Assembly: GCA_020171895.1 (NCBI GenBank)
Contig: JAIVAN010000003.1
Location: forward strand, 1 to 64,000
Reading direction: 5' to 3'
From: Bacillus timonensis
GTDB taxonomy: Bacteria > Bacillota > Bacilli > Bacillales > Bacillaceae_L
DNA length: 64,000 nt
The notes beneath the pieces were generated by a model that ran no database searches, had not been told where the DNA came from, and saw only the letters and a list, made by a program, of their open reading frames with translations. Within the stretch, counting starts at the first letter, position 1; each line of letters opens with the position of its first letter. Below, piece after piece: positions 27,928 through 36,454 of the stretch. A program made the translations under genes and the position numbers.

Positions 27928-28687
27928 GTATATTCGAGTGTTTGAGGGGAAATCAAATAACGCCCACTTAATTGAATTTGATAATGGAAAACAATATATC
28001 GTAAAATTTTTAAAAGAAAATCAAAAAAGGGTTTTAATCAATGAGTGGATTGGATATTGTATCGCTCGCTATATGCAACTGCCAGTCCCACCTAGTCGAA
28101 TCGTTGAAATACCACATTCCTTTTTAAAAGAAATGAACCATACAGACAACATCATATATACTCCACAGCAATTTGCCTCTCTCTATATACCAGACTGCAA
28201 AAATGGTCACGAGCTAACAAATCCCAATGTGGTAAATACAGAAAACCTAGCAGGAATTATTCTTTTGGACTACTGGTTACACAATACGGATCGAACAAGG
28301 AAAAATATTCTGTACAAAGAAATTGCACCTAACGAGCAACAGTTATTTATCATTGATCAAGCAGATTTGTTTGGTTCATCCAATTGGACGACCCAAGACT
28401 TATTAACCCTCTCCCAACGGTTACTAAAAAGTTATACACACGAATTACTCTCAGGCTTTATTGAAGAAGAAGAGCAATTCTATCGAAATATACAGGTTAT
28501 TAAAGCGATTCCATCACTTCTGTTGAAAGAAATACTAGACTTTGCACCGGTAGAATGGGGTTTGACTGCGGAAGAAAAAGAAAACTTACTACACATACTC
28601 GAGTTCCGCAGGGAATCTGTTTTAACTGGAAACATCAAGAAATTTATAAGAGAGAAGTATTTACCTTTCAAAAATAACAAGGAATAA
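27914..28687 (+). CDS. HipA-like kinase-fold protein
   Basis: A 257-residue protein of the HipA-like (PI3/4-kinase-like) family. NDNGKQYIVKF-type strands bear the ATP Lys. LHNTDRTRKNILY supplies the catalytic H-x-x-D-R-x-x-x-N loop, and FIIDQADLFG the metal-binding Asp. There is no HipB-type antitoxin gene nearby, so it is unlikely to be a toxin module. With the kinase-fold gene at 25813 it brackets the glycosyltransferase. ATG 27914 lies inside the end of that gene. Confidence 0.75.
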   Translation: MKPVKYIRVFEGKSNNAHLIEFDNGKQYIVKFLKENQKRVLINEWIGYCIARYMQLPVPPSRIVEIPHSFLKEMNHTDNIIYTPQQFASLYIPDCKNGHELTNPNVVNTENLAGIILLDYWLHNTDRTRKNILYKEIAPNEQQLFIIDQADLFGSSNWTTQDLLTLSQRLLKSYTHELLSGFIEEEEQFYRNIQVIKAIPSLLLKEILDFAPVEWGLTAEEKENLLHILEFRRESVLTGNIKKFIREKYLPFKNNKE

Positions 28688-28692
28688 ACGGA

Positions 28693-28722
28693 CATCACCA
28701 ATATTTTTGGTGGTGCTTTTTC
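28693..28722 (+). terminator. Terminator closing the kinase/glycosyltransferase operon
   Basis: CATCACCAA / TTGGTGGTG stem followed by a TTTTT run, a few bases past the stop codon. Confidence 0.8.
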
Positions 28723-28890
28723 AATGGAGATTTAAATAAATATGTAATGTAGAAAAAGAGATATGATAAACGTCAATAGCTAGATATGTTGTCCTAGGTT
28801 AAAACAGAATCAAGTATTTCAAAATTTTTAAACTTATGGTAGCATTGATTGAGTGAAAATTTAAAAAAATAAAAAATCTTAGGGGGAGTC

Positions 28891-29652
28891 ATGAGAAAAC
28901 GTAGCATTCTTTTTTTTATTATGGTCGTAACAATGGTTTTAGGAGGCTGTGGAACCAGTCTGACAAAAGATGAGGTAGTAAATAAAGCGCTTGAAATGGA
29001 CATTAACAGCTTTAACATGGATGCAAATATAGAAATGGAAATAGAAGCGAATGGGCAGAGTATGGACCAATCACTTAATATGGAAATGACATTTGTTGAT
29101 GATCCATTTGTTGCACATATATTAATGTCTACTTTTACTGGCAATATTGAGATGTACATAGATAAAGAAACCACTTACTTAGCCAACATAGATCCAGAGG
29201 TATGGGTCAAAACTCCGACAAAAGATGTTCCCGAGTTTGCTGAAATGGCAGATGTTGAGTCTTTAAAGAAGGAAGTAGAACGATTAAAGGAATTTTCTGA
29301 CCTTTTTACCATGGAAAAAAACGAAAATAATGAATATGTTTTATCTGTGAATTTTACAGAAGAATCAAGTGAAGAAGAAAACGAATTAGTGAGACATATT
29401 TTATTAGATTCACTTGAAGATTTGGTCGTTGATGATATTAAAGTAAATTCATTCACGTACAAGTTAACATTTGATGAGAATTTTCTTTTGCAACATGATA
29501 TTGTCGAAGCAGATTTAGAAATTGTTTCTGAAGGTGAAACTGTTAAAATCATATTAATGGTTGATGCAAAATACAGTGACATTAACGCAATTAAAGATTA
29601 CCAGATTCCTAATGAAATCATCGATAACGCGATTGACGCTACTGAAGAATAA
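28891..29652 (+). CDS. DUF6612-like lipoprotein
   Basis: A 253-residue protein. The signal peptide ends in the lipobox VLGGC (Cys20). The mature part starts with helix KDEVVNKALEMDINSFNMDA, then strands rich in Glu/Met such as MEMEIEANGQSMDQSLNME and IEMYIDKETTYLANIDPEVW, the LolA-like layout of the DUF6612 group. It has the same plan as 16705-17487. RBS AGGGGGAG. It is a single gene with its own terminator. Confidence 0.7.
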   Translation: MRKRSILFFIMVVTMVLGGCGTSLTKDEVVNKALEMDINSFNMDANIEMEIEANGQSMDQSLNMEMTFVDDPFVAHILMSTFTGNIEMYIDKETTYLANIDPEVWVKTPTKDVPEFAEMADVESLKKEVERLKEFSDLFTMEKNENNEYVLSVNFTEESSEEENELVRHILLDSLEDLVVDDIKVNSFTYKLTFDENFLLQHDIVEADLEIVSEGETVKIILMVDAKYSDINAIKDYQIPNEIIDNAIDATEE

Positions 29653-29664
29653 TCGTACATATAA

Positions 29665-29708
29665 AAAAGCTCCATTTCACCGTAAATGAAATGGAGCTTC
29701 TTTTTTTA
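29665..29708 (+). terminator. Strong intrinsic terminator
   Basis: AAGCTCCATTTCA / TGAAATGGAGCTT, 13 bp with a seven-base loop, then CTTTTTTT. The A run on the other side may allow use by the convergent gene at 29735. Confidence 0.92.
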
Positions 29709-29734
29709 TTATTGAAAATAAGATCAGTGCAATT

Positions 29735-30031
29735 TTATCTAATATTTGCTTTCTGTAATCTCGCATCAAAAACGATATTTCCAAAAGGGATAAACGCGAC
29801 TATAACAGCGCTCGCCGCCCAAATCAAAGACCAGCGTACCTTGAAAGTCGTATATGCGATGATAAACAGATAAAGGATAAATAAAAATCCGTGAATCGAA
29901 CCTACATATGTCACGGCTTGAGGAAGTCCTGCCCAATATTTAAGTGGCATCGCAATGAAAAGTAGAATAAGCAGTGACGCTCCTTCAATAAATCCCATCA
30001 CTCGAAAACGCCCAACAGGTGATTGCAACAT
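29735..30031 (-). CDS. DUF3817 membrane protein
   Basis: A 98-residue protein with three helices: GRFRVMGFIEGASLLILLFI at the start, then VTYVGSIHGFLFILYLFIIA and a third near WSLIWAASAVIVAFIPFG. The R-V-x-x-x-E-G-x-S and G-x-x-H-G motifs define DUF3817. ATG 30031 has GGGGAGA six bases upstream, so the five extra codons of the longer frame are not used. Its role is unknown. Confidence 0.82.
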   Translation of the reverse strand: MLQSPVGRFRVMGFIEGASLLILLFIAMPLKYWAGLPQAVTYVGSIHGFLFILYLFIIAYTTFKVRWSLIWAASAVIVAFIPFGNIVFDARLQKANIR

Positions 30032-30218
30032 TGTAAATCTCCCCATTTCTAACCATTAGAATACCATTATTATAGACAAAATTTGAACAAAACACTATGA
30101 CTATGTTGTTTTGTTCAATGATTGTTCATAAATTCAAAGAAATTACTTGATTTTTCCAGTATTGTTTGTAAAATAGTACATAATACATTACCTCAATATT
30201 CTAGGTAGGTGGTAAACC

Positions 30219-30560
30219 ATGTTTGATCGAGAACTCGTGAAAGGCAGTACATCTTTAATTGTCCTTCAAATCCTTCAGGAAAAAGATATGTACGGCTACG
30301 AATTAGTAAAAGAAATGGAAAAGCGTAGCGGTAATACACTGCAAGTAAAAGAGGGGACACTCTACCCGGCTCTCCATAAACTTGAACAAAAATCCTATGT
30401 TGAAGCGTATTGGCAGGAGCAAGAAAAAGGGCCAGCTCGCAAATATTATCGCATTACAAAAGATGGTCGAGACATTCTTGCGCAAAAAACAAAGGAATGG
30501 TCAAAGTTCGTTCAGATGATGAACGGAATCATTGGGAGAGATGGCTATGATTCAATCTAA
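30219..30560 (+). CDS. PadR-family transcriptional regulator
   Basis: A 113-residue winged-helix repressor: [20 protein letters not shown], then [20 protein letters not shown] (recognition helix) and [14 protein letters not shown] (wing). RBS TAGGTGGT. The next gene starts 14 bases before its stop codon and encodes a HAAS-domain membrane protein, a pairing seen widely in Firmicutes where PadR represses its own operon. A possible promoter, TTGATT-16-TAAAAT at 30147-30174, precedes it. Confidence 0.9.
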   Translation: MFDRELVKGSTSLIVLQILQEKDMYGYELVKEMEKRSGNTLQVKEGTLYPALHKLEQKSYVEAYWQEQEKGPARKYYRITKDGRDILAQKTKEWSKFVQMMNGIIGRDGYDSI

Positions 30561-31164
30561 AAGAGAATTCCTCAATCAATTAGAACGAGAACTTCCCGTT
30601 CAAATTGACAAGGAGTCGATTCTTTATGACTATTCTCAGCATTTTGAAGAAGAATTAGCTAGAGGTAGAAGTGAACGAGATATCATCGCTTCACTAGGTA
30701 ATCCAACCGAGATTGCCAACCAATATCGGACAATGACCGTTATACCGAAAAGGTTTACGAGAAGATTTTTCATCTTGTCAAATTGCTTCTTTTTTCTATT
30801 GGGCATTCTCCTTACGATTGGCTATAACGTTTACGGAGGTCCAATGTTCTCCACGCTTTGGTCACTGTTTACAAGTGTCCCGTTTTTGATTGTTTTTTGT
30901 TACAGCTGTTTTTGGGTGTTCATCGGCTATGAAATTGGAAAAGAGTATGGACTTAGTGGAAAAAGGGTATTTTCAACAACGGTTTTAATTGGCCTGTTGC
31001 CTAATCTGATACTGATGTTTATGACTTTGTTTGAAGTGGTTTCAATCGATTGGTTCAACCCGTTATTAACACCATCTTTTATTTCAATCTGTGTAGTCAT
31101 GACATGTTTACTTTATCCATTGAGTAAGTTTGGGTTCCAATTTGGGGTTAAACAGTCTATTTAA
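30547..31164 (+). CDS. HAAS-domain (DUF1700-like) membrane protein
   Basis: A 205-residue protein. The N-terminal 60 residues form a HAAS signalling domain ([20 protein letters not shown] and [19 protein letters not shown]), followed by four membrane helices. HAAS proteins act with PadR regulators and may control their activity at the membrane. ATG 30547 is chosen for the GGGAGAG six bases upstream. It overlaps the PadR gene. Confidence 0.85.
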   Translation: MIQSKREFLNQLERELPVQIDKESILYDYSQHFEEELARGRSERDIIASLGNPTEIANQYRTMTVIPKRFTRRFFILSNCFFFLLGILLTIGYNVYGGPMFSTLWSLFTSVPFLIVFCYSCFWVFIGYEIGKEYGLSGKRVFSTTVLIGLLPNLILMFMTLFEVVSIDWFNPLLTPSFISICVVMTCLLYPLSKFGFQFGVKQSI

Positions 31165-31216
31165 CCCCCTTTTTTAAAGACGTATACATAGAATATCTAT
31201 ATAGGGGTTGAGTGTT

Positions 31217-32662
31217 ATGGTAAACACGAATGTAAATCGACATTTATTTTTCGCTTGTATTGGTTTAGGACTACTCTTTCATTTCTTCTTTTATGAAAAA
31301 GAAATCGGGGTTTCAATACCAATCTATATTGGCTTTTTATACACTGTTTACTTTTGGCAAATAAGAGGTAATATGCAGCAATCACGATTTGAGTGGTTTC
31401 TCTTTGTATCGATCATCTTATTGTCTTTCACATTTACTCTAATTTCACAAGGCTTTCTTCTTTTTTTAAACGCATTGGTCTTGTGTGGGCTCATTTTTCT
31501 TCATACCATTCATCATTTTAGGCAGGATCATCATGTACTATTGATCTTTGGGAAAATGCTCGTAGAAACGTGTAGCCATTTCGTTCAGATTTTTATTGGT
31601 GGCTTAAAGAAAATGACAGCAACGATGGATGAGCAAACCGTGAGTGTCACAAAGAAAATTCTTTTAGGCATGTTCATATCGCTACCTTTTCTTTTCATTG
31701 TTATCAATTTACTCGCTTCAGCAGATGAAACGTTTATGACCTTTCTAAATACGATCCCTAATTGGTTGGTAAGCCTTCAATTTGGTGAAGTGGTTGGTAG
31801 AATCCTACTCGTTCTATTCGTTTCTTTTAGCACGTTTGCCTATTTCTTATCGATCCGAAAAGGTGAGAAGGTCATGCAGGGTATCAATCGACCAAAGTAT
31901 GATGGTTCTTATTCAATAGACTCGATTATTCTCGTAACTGTACTTGTCATGTTGAACATCGTCTATTCACTTTATATGATTGTACAATTCAGTTATTTTT
32001 TTGAAGGGGATCCTTCTAAAACTGCCTTCAATTTAACGTACGCTGAATATGCTCGCAAAGGGTTTACAGAACTTACATTTGTGACAATGATCAATCTTGG
32101 TCTTGTCGTTGGGACCATTATTTTTCATCAAAAAGGAAGTAAGTTCATGAACGTACTCATTAATATCTCACTAACGCTTCTCGTTTCCTTTACGTCTATT
32201 ATGCTCTTTTCGGCATTTCAACGGTTGTTTTTATACGAACAGGCATATGGTTTTACGTATGCGCGAATTTTTGCTCATGCATTTATGATTGTATTAGGAT
32301 TTTTATTTGTAATTTCCTATTTAAAAATATGGTTCGAAAAAATAAAGCTCATACGCTCGTCATTTGTTGTAATCGTCATCTGTCTTACCGGTTTAAATTA
32401 TATGAATGTAACAAGCTTTATTGTTGAAAAAAACATCGAGCGTTATCACGAAACAGGTAAGCTTGATACGGCCTATTTATACGCGCTTTCATTTGAAGCA
32501 ATCCCACCCCTTATTGAGTTATATGAACAAGAACAGATATATCATATTGGCGTCTTTCTCAAGGATAAAAAAAGGGAATTATCTTATAAGCAAGGAGATT
32601 GGCAAGGTTTTAATTTTGCAACATACCGTGCTAAGCAGCTACTGGAGGATTGGGAGAAATAG
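31217..32662 (+). CDS. DUF4173 multi-pass membrane protein
   Basis: A 481-residue protein with about 12 hydrophobic helices. The middle has FNLTYAEYARKGFTELTFVT, the Y-x-x-Y-A-R-x-G-F-x-E-L signature of DUF4173, and GFTYARIFAHAF follows. The function is unknown. It is the third gene of the PadR-HAAS operon, 53 bases downstream, and likely its regulated output. ATG 31217 follows AGGGGTTGAG. Confidence 0.8.
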   Translation: MVNTNVNRHLFFACIGLGLLFHFFFYEKEIGVSIPIYIGFLYTVYFWQIRGNMQQSRFEWFLFVSIILLSFTFTLISQGFLLFLNALVLCGLIFLHTIHHFRQDHHVLLIFGKMLVETCSHFVQIFIGGLKKMTATMDEQTVSVTKKILLGMFISLPFLFIVINLLASADETFMTFLNTIPNWLVSLQFGEVVGRILLVLFVSFSTFAYFLSIRKGEKVMQGINRPKYDGSYSIDSIILVTVLVMLNIVYSLYMIVQFSYFFEGDPSKTAFNLTYAEYARKGFTELTFVTMINLGLVVGTIIFHQKGSKFMNVLINISLTLLVSFTSIMLFSAFQRLFLYEQAYGFTYARIFAHAFMIVLGFLFVISYLKIWFEKIKLIRSSFVVIVICLTGLNYMNVTSFIVEKNIERYHETGKLDTAYLYALSFEAIPPLIELYEQEQIYHIGVFLKDKKRELSYKQGDWQGFNFATYRAKQLLEDWEK

Positions 32663-32821
32663 TTACGAAGGACGGAGGCGCCATGAATCGATAAAATGTC
32701 GTTAACGGACAATATCTTTGTTATAACGGACGATATCAAAAATTAACCAAAAATTACTTGGTTATTCGATAAAGAAAAGGGCATTTCTAAGAGAAATCAA
32801 CTGTAAAAGGGGTATGTTACT

Positions 32822-33133
32822 ATGACGTTTGAGAGTAGAAATGACATTTTACAATCGATGATTGAATCTCTTCACCCTCTTCTCGATCAGTATGACCTTG
32901 ATGATATTGGAATCTACGAAGAAGAAGGTGAAGGGGATGAATATTACATGGGATACACATTTCGTAAAAATGGAAAAGTGTTCATGATTAATATGCCTTA
33001 TGTGAAAAATCGACATGGTGAGTTAGCACCAAAACAACAAGAATGGACGATTCAAGAAAAAGAAGGCGAAGCAAAGGGATTTCAGTCACTTGATGAAGCC
33101 TTCCATACGGTGACGGAAGAATGGTTACATTAA
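32822..33133 (+). CDS. Small soluble protein, DUF5634-like
   Basis: A 103-residue acidic protein (IGIYEEEGEGDEYYMGYTF) of mixed alpha/beta type ending in a helix FQSLDEAFHTVTEEWL. It resembles a small Bacillus family without known function; the family name is from memory and is not certain. AAAAGGGG lies about ten bases before the ATG, and a strong terminator follows. Confidence 0.6.
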   Translation: MTFESRNDILQSMIESLHPLLDQYDLDDIGIYEEEGEGDEYYMGYTFRKNGKVFMINMPYVKNRHGELAPKQQEWTIQEKEGEAKGFQSLDEAFHTVTEEWLH

Positions 33134-33150
33134 GGATAAGAGAGAAGATA

Positions 33151-33182
33151 GTGTGTGGTCGGATGACTACACACTTTTTTTT
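33151..33182 (+). terminator. Intrinsic terminator
   Basis: GTGTGTGGTC-GGAT-GACTACACAC with one G-T wobble, followed by nine T. Confidence 0.92.
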
Positions 33183-33266
33183 CATTACGGAGATTTCGAT
33201 AAAAATGTAAAATAACCTTTATTCTTTAGGGAATATTACAAGTAATTGATTACGAGGAGGGTGATT

Positions 33267-33791
33267 ATGCAAGCTATCTTCCCAGTTGTTTTTTTACTCT
33301 TAGCTTTAAAATTTGGGAAATGGAAAAGGTTTTCCGAGTACTATCCAACTCTATTATTTATGATTATGGGGAATCTTTTGTATAGTTTTATGTTTAAAGA
33401 GTATCCATTGTGGCGGTTTGAACATACCTTTGAAAAAGAAATCATGCCAACAAGAATGACCATTGATCTATTAAAGACGTTTACTTCCTTTCCGTTACTA
33501 ACGTTTATATTTCTATCGCACTTTCCAGAAGGGAAAAGTTTTAAAAAGCAAGGTGTCTATATCATTTTTTGGACTTTTATCTTTGTCATGATTGAGTTTT
33601 TTGCTAAATTATTAGGCATGATTAGTTATCATAATGGCTGGAATATGTGGTGGTCAATTGTTTTTGATTTTTCAATGTTTGTCATATTATCGATTCATTT
33701 CAAACGTCCGCTAGTAGCTTGGGTTCTTTCAAGTTTTTTTGTGGCTGCATTATGGTTTGCTTTTGATATTCATTTCGGTTTGTTAAAATAG
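33267..33791 (+). CDS. CBO0543-like membrane protein
   Basis: A 174-residue protein with about five helices from ATG 33267 (RBS GAGGAGGGTG). YYPTLLFMIMGNLLYSFMFK and YPLWRFE are shared with a family of small Firmicute membrane proteins (CBO0543 group). The function is unknown. The neighbouring convergent gene has the same architecture. Confidence 0.65.
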   Translation: MQAIFPVVFLLLALKFGKWKRFSEYYPTLLFMIMGNLLYSFMFKEYPLWRFEHTFEKEIMPTRMTIDLLKTFTSFPLLTFIFLSHFPEGKSFKKQGVYIIFWTFIFVMIEFFAKLLGMISYHNGWNMWWSIVFDFSMFVILSIHFKRPLVAWVLSSFFVAALWFAFDIHFGLLK

Positions 33792-33796
33792 CAGCC

Positions 33797-33827
33797 GAAA
33801 AAAACAACAGATTTACTTCTGTTGTTC
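33797..33827 (-). terminator. Terminator overlapping the end of the 33813 gene
   Basis: AACAACAGA / TCTGTTGTT stem with a six-base loop; the minus strand continues with a run of T. The stem includes the last codons of the gene. Confidence 0.75.
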
Positions 33828-34409
33828 CAATTTGTGAAAATATTTTATGATTTTCCAACACATCACCCCTAGCAACCAATAAATTGGGAAAGAATAGATG
33901 TTTTTCCAGGACATTTCTTGATAAATTCCAAATCTCTCCATCGCTGTTTCAGCGATAAATGCTAAAAAGAGGGATAAGAAAAGAGAAGCGATCATAAATA
34001 ATTTACCGTCTTTCCCCCATCGTTGATAGACTAACATAAATGGAATGATGACAACGCCAACATCATAAGGATATAGTTGTGGAAACAAGTAAGGCGTTAA
34101 TCTGATGGGATATGCCCATACAAGTGCATTGCTTCCAATGGAATCTAATATGATGGCAGAAACGCCATAAAATAAACCAAAAGAAGTAATTTCGGTTAGT
34201 CTTCTTTTATCAACTAAATACCACCATACAAGAGGTGGTAAAATGGTTAACACTACGAGAAACCACCACTTTAGCGTTAAGAAGTTATGTGTGTGCCAAT
34301 AAGCTTGAAGCACATCATAAAACTTTTTTTCTGCTTCTAAAACCTCTTCAAATGAAGGAGCTACATTGGATAAGTTTCCTATGAAGTTAATAAGATCAGG
34401 TAAAATCAA
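33813..34409 (-). CDS. CBO0543-like membrane protein
   Basis: About 198 residues with five or six helices (WWFLVVLTILPPLVWWYLVD, YGVSAIILDSIGSNALVWAY, VGVVIIPFMLVYQRWG). It is the same type as 33267-33791, arranged tail to tail with it. TTG 34409 is suggested because GAGGTG lies six bases upstream; GTG 34418 overlaps that site. Confidence 0.65.
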   Translation of the reverse strand: MILPDLINFIGNLSNVAPSFEEVLEAEKKFYDVLQAYWHTHNFLTLKWWFLVVLTILPPLVWWYLVDKRRLTEITSFGLFYGVSAIILDSIGSNALVWAYPIRLTPYLFPQLYPYDVGVVIIPFMLVYQRWGKDGKLFMIASLFLSLFLAFIAETAMERFGIYQEMSWKNIYSFPIYWLLGVMCWKIIKYFHKLEQQK

Positions 34410-34618
34410 AGGTAGCACCTCACTTTTTAATTCACTTCTTTAGTAGCGTGTGTAAAAGGTCATTATTTTATACAAAAGTTTCCAAGTGTGAAGTGTGAAA
34501 ACTCCAATGAAAATAAAGGGAATCTTGATACTTGTATTGAAATGAAAGTTAGAATGTATATAACGTTTTCATACTTATATTTGAAAGTCATTTGTAGTAT
34601 AAGGAGAAAAAGCAGAAG

Positions 34619-34753
34619 ATGAGCAAAAATGATCAAAAGAAAGAATCGATTACAGAAAAAGAGGCGCTAGATGGCTGTATCGGATGCTCTGCTTTCGGTT
34701 GTCTACCGTTTGTATTAGCGTCAGTAGGACTCGCATTATTCATTTTTAGTTAA
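34619..34753 (+). CDS. Cys-containing single-pass micro-protein, 44 residues
   Basis: AAGGAG lies 12 bases before ATG 34619. A hydrophilic start (SKNDQKKESITEKEALDG) leads to C-I-G-C-S-A-F-G-C and one membrane helix (LPFVLASVGLALFIF). Three Cys at the membrane boundary suggest metal binding, lipidation or redox activity. No family was recognised. Confidence 0.55.
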   Translation: MSKNDQKKESITEKEALDGCIGCSAFGCLPFVLASVGLALFIFS

Positions 34754-34960
34754 GCAAAAAACCGCTGATTGTGCGGGTTTCGTTTTGGAGTGAAAAATGC
34801 TATTTTAAAATGTAAATATTCTTCTTAATGAATTCTATGAAGGTTTGTTTTTTGATTTCGATCATTGGGTTAGTCGCTTCGCTTCAGTATTATCAACATT
34901 AGGTTATCGATTCATTCAAAAACGAATTTCAAAAAAAATGCATAAAAAGGAGTATAACGA

Positions 34961-35338
34961 ATGAAAAATCCAGTAATGAACCGAGTTGGTGCGATTTTTA
35001 TCCACGTAACGGACATGAATCGAGCAATTCATTTTTATTCAAACCTGTTTGGTTTACCTATTCATGAAACCGCTCATGAAGGAACGATCTATGATCTCCC
35101 TGTTAGTGGTGGGTCGCAGATTATATTAGATAGCAATAAAAGCCATCTGCCTAACGAAGGAGAGAAAGCAAGATTGTTCTTCGATACAAACAATCTACAA
35201 CAATCTTATCATCATGTGCGAGATCTTGGTGCAGAGATTTACTCAGAGATTGAAGAACATGGAGATATCTCCTTTTTCACATTTAGAGATACAGAAGGAA
35301 ATCTTATGATGATTTGCGAGGATAAACGGAGGCAGTAA
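34961..35338 (+). CDS. VOC-family protein
   Basis: A 125-residue glyoxalase-like protein: GAIFIHVTDMNRAIHFYSNL (first module), RLFFDTNNLQQSYHHVRDLG and FRDTEGNLMMICED (second module). The start HV, and a C-terminal Glu in MMICE, match the positions of metal ligands. The substrate is unknown. RBS AAAAGGAG, 10 bases before the ATG. Confidence 0.85.
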   Translation: MKNPVMNRVGAIFIHVTDMNRAIHFYSNLFGLPIHETAHEGTIYDLPVSGGSQIILDSNKSHLPNEGEKARLFFDTNNLQQSYHHVRDLGAEIYSEIEEHGDISFFTFRDTEGNLMMICEDKRRQ

Positions 35339-35369
35339 AAAATTCTTATGGTAAATAAAATGATGGATG

Positions 35370-35402
35370 GGAAGTGTTTTATAACGCTTCCTGTTGTTTT
35401 TC
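35370..35402 (+). terminator. Terminator of the VOC gene
   Basis: GGAAGTGTT-TTAT-AACGCTTCC (one wobble) followed by TGTTGTTTTT. It overlaps the 3' end of the convergent gene. Confidence 0.65.
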
Positions 35403-35666
35403 TAATACTGGTTTTAAATGTGATTGATTGACAATCTTTTGTATTAAAGCTTGAAGAAAGCTCTCTGTAAACAATGGTGAAACATCTTCAAATCGATTTT
35501 TCTCTCTATTAAATACACACAATCCCTCACATAACCACTTCTCATGCTTCTTTTCAATTGAAATAAGAAAACGTCTATACATGGTAGGCTCATCCGGACA
35601 ATGGAATTCAAATTGCATACATTTCTGATTTGTTTCAGATACTTGTAGTACATGTGAAATATTCAC
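35379..35666 (-). CDS. Small soluble protein, function unknown
   Basis: About 95 residues. GTG 35666 is favoured because AAGGTGGT, close to a full Shine-Dalgarno sequence, lies seven bases upstream; the longer frame to ATG 35690 has none. The protein is of mixed alpha/beta type, with CMQFEFHCPDEPTMYRRFLI and a C-terminal helical part. No family was recognised. Confidence 0.55.
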   Translation of the reverse strand: MNISHVLQVSETNQKCMQFEFHCPDEPTMYRRFLISIEKKHEKWLCEGLCVFNREKNRFEDVSPLFTESFLQALIQKIVNQSHLKPVLEKQQEAL

Positions 35667-35955
35667 TTTTTTCACCACCTTACTTTTCATTATGGACAAA
35701 AAAGTAAAACGTTAATCAAGCACATTTGACGAAGCAATTCCGTTGTCAGTTCATTTGTTTTGGTGTACTCTTTTATTGAATTTTTTCTTGCGTATTCTTT
35801 TAAAAAGAGAAAATGTTTTTTCTTTGCTTGACTGAAAGTTCCTATACGTACTTAATTAAAAGCATGTCAATGCCAGGATACGGAGCAGATTTTTGCTTTC
35901 CTTTCTCTTGTCAGTCTTGTTTACATTCATACACATCACAAAGGGGGGGATTTTT

Positions 35956-36273
35956 ATGGCTTGGATATTCCTAGTTATTGCAGGAATATTAGAGGTTGTT
36001 TGGGCTATTGGACTAAAGTATACTGAGGGTTTTTCGAAGGTAGTGCCAAGTATCGTTACGGTTATCGGTATGATTGCAAGCTTTTATTTTCTATCATTAG
36101 CATTAAAAACATTACCACTTGGAACGGCATATGCCATTTGGACAGGAATTGGAGCGTTAGGAACGGTGCTTTTAGGAATGGTTATCTTTGGTGAACCTCG
36201 CGATCTCATTCGCTTTTTATTTCTTAGTTTCATCATTATTGGCATTATTGGACTGAAATTCACAACGAATTAA
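35956..36273 (+). CDS. SMR-family exporter, Gdx/SugE type
   Basis: A 105-residue protein with four helices. AGILEVVWAIGLKYTEGF includes the essential Glu14 and the W-A-I-G-L-K-Y-T signature of the guanidinium-exporter (Gdx, formerly SugE) branch rather than the QacC branch. TLPLGTAYAIWTGIGALGT is helix 3. ATG 35956 follows AAAGGGGGG; the upstream extension is rejected. A promoter-like TTGACT-17-CTTAAT lies about 130 bases upstream, so the leader is long. Guanidine riboswitches often precede such genes, but I do not recognise one here. Confidence 0.88.
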   Translation: MAWIFLVIAGILEVVWAIGLKYTEGFSKVVPSIVTVIGMIASFYFLSLALKTLPLGTAYAIWTGIGALGTVLLGMVIFGEPRDLIRFLFLSFIIIGIIGLKFTTN

Positions 36274-36454
36274 CCACGTATGCAAATCCTCCATTGACTA
36301 TGTAGATAAATGTCAAAAAAAGTCGAACGATTTTTGATAAAATTGTGTGAATTTTCCTAAATGTTGTTGGAAATATAGTACAATAGTACTTATGTGTGTC
36401 TGGAAAAACAGTTTCCTTGATTGAATGAGCGGATTAAAGGAGTAGAGATGAGAA

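Noticed and set aside
27914-28687. HipA toxin of a persistence module
   Set aside because: No HipB-like partner gene, and the operon context is a glycosyltransferase and a second kinase-fold protein.
32700-32736. Direct repeat AACGGACAATATC / AACGGACGATATC after the DUF4173 gene
   Set aside because: Only two short copies and no symmetry; could be a regulatory site but there is nothing to support it.
34840-34960. Open stretch reading G-L-F-F-D-F-D-H-W before the VOC gene
   Set aside because: No start codon with a ribosome binding site and no family resemblance; short enough to be chance.
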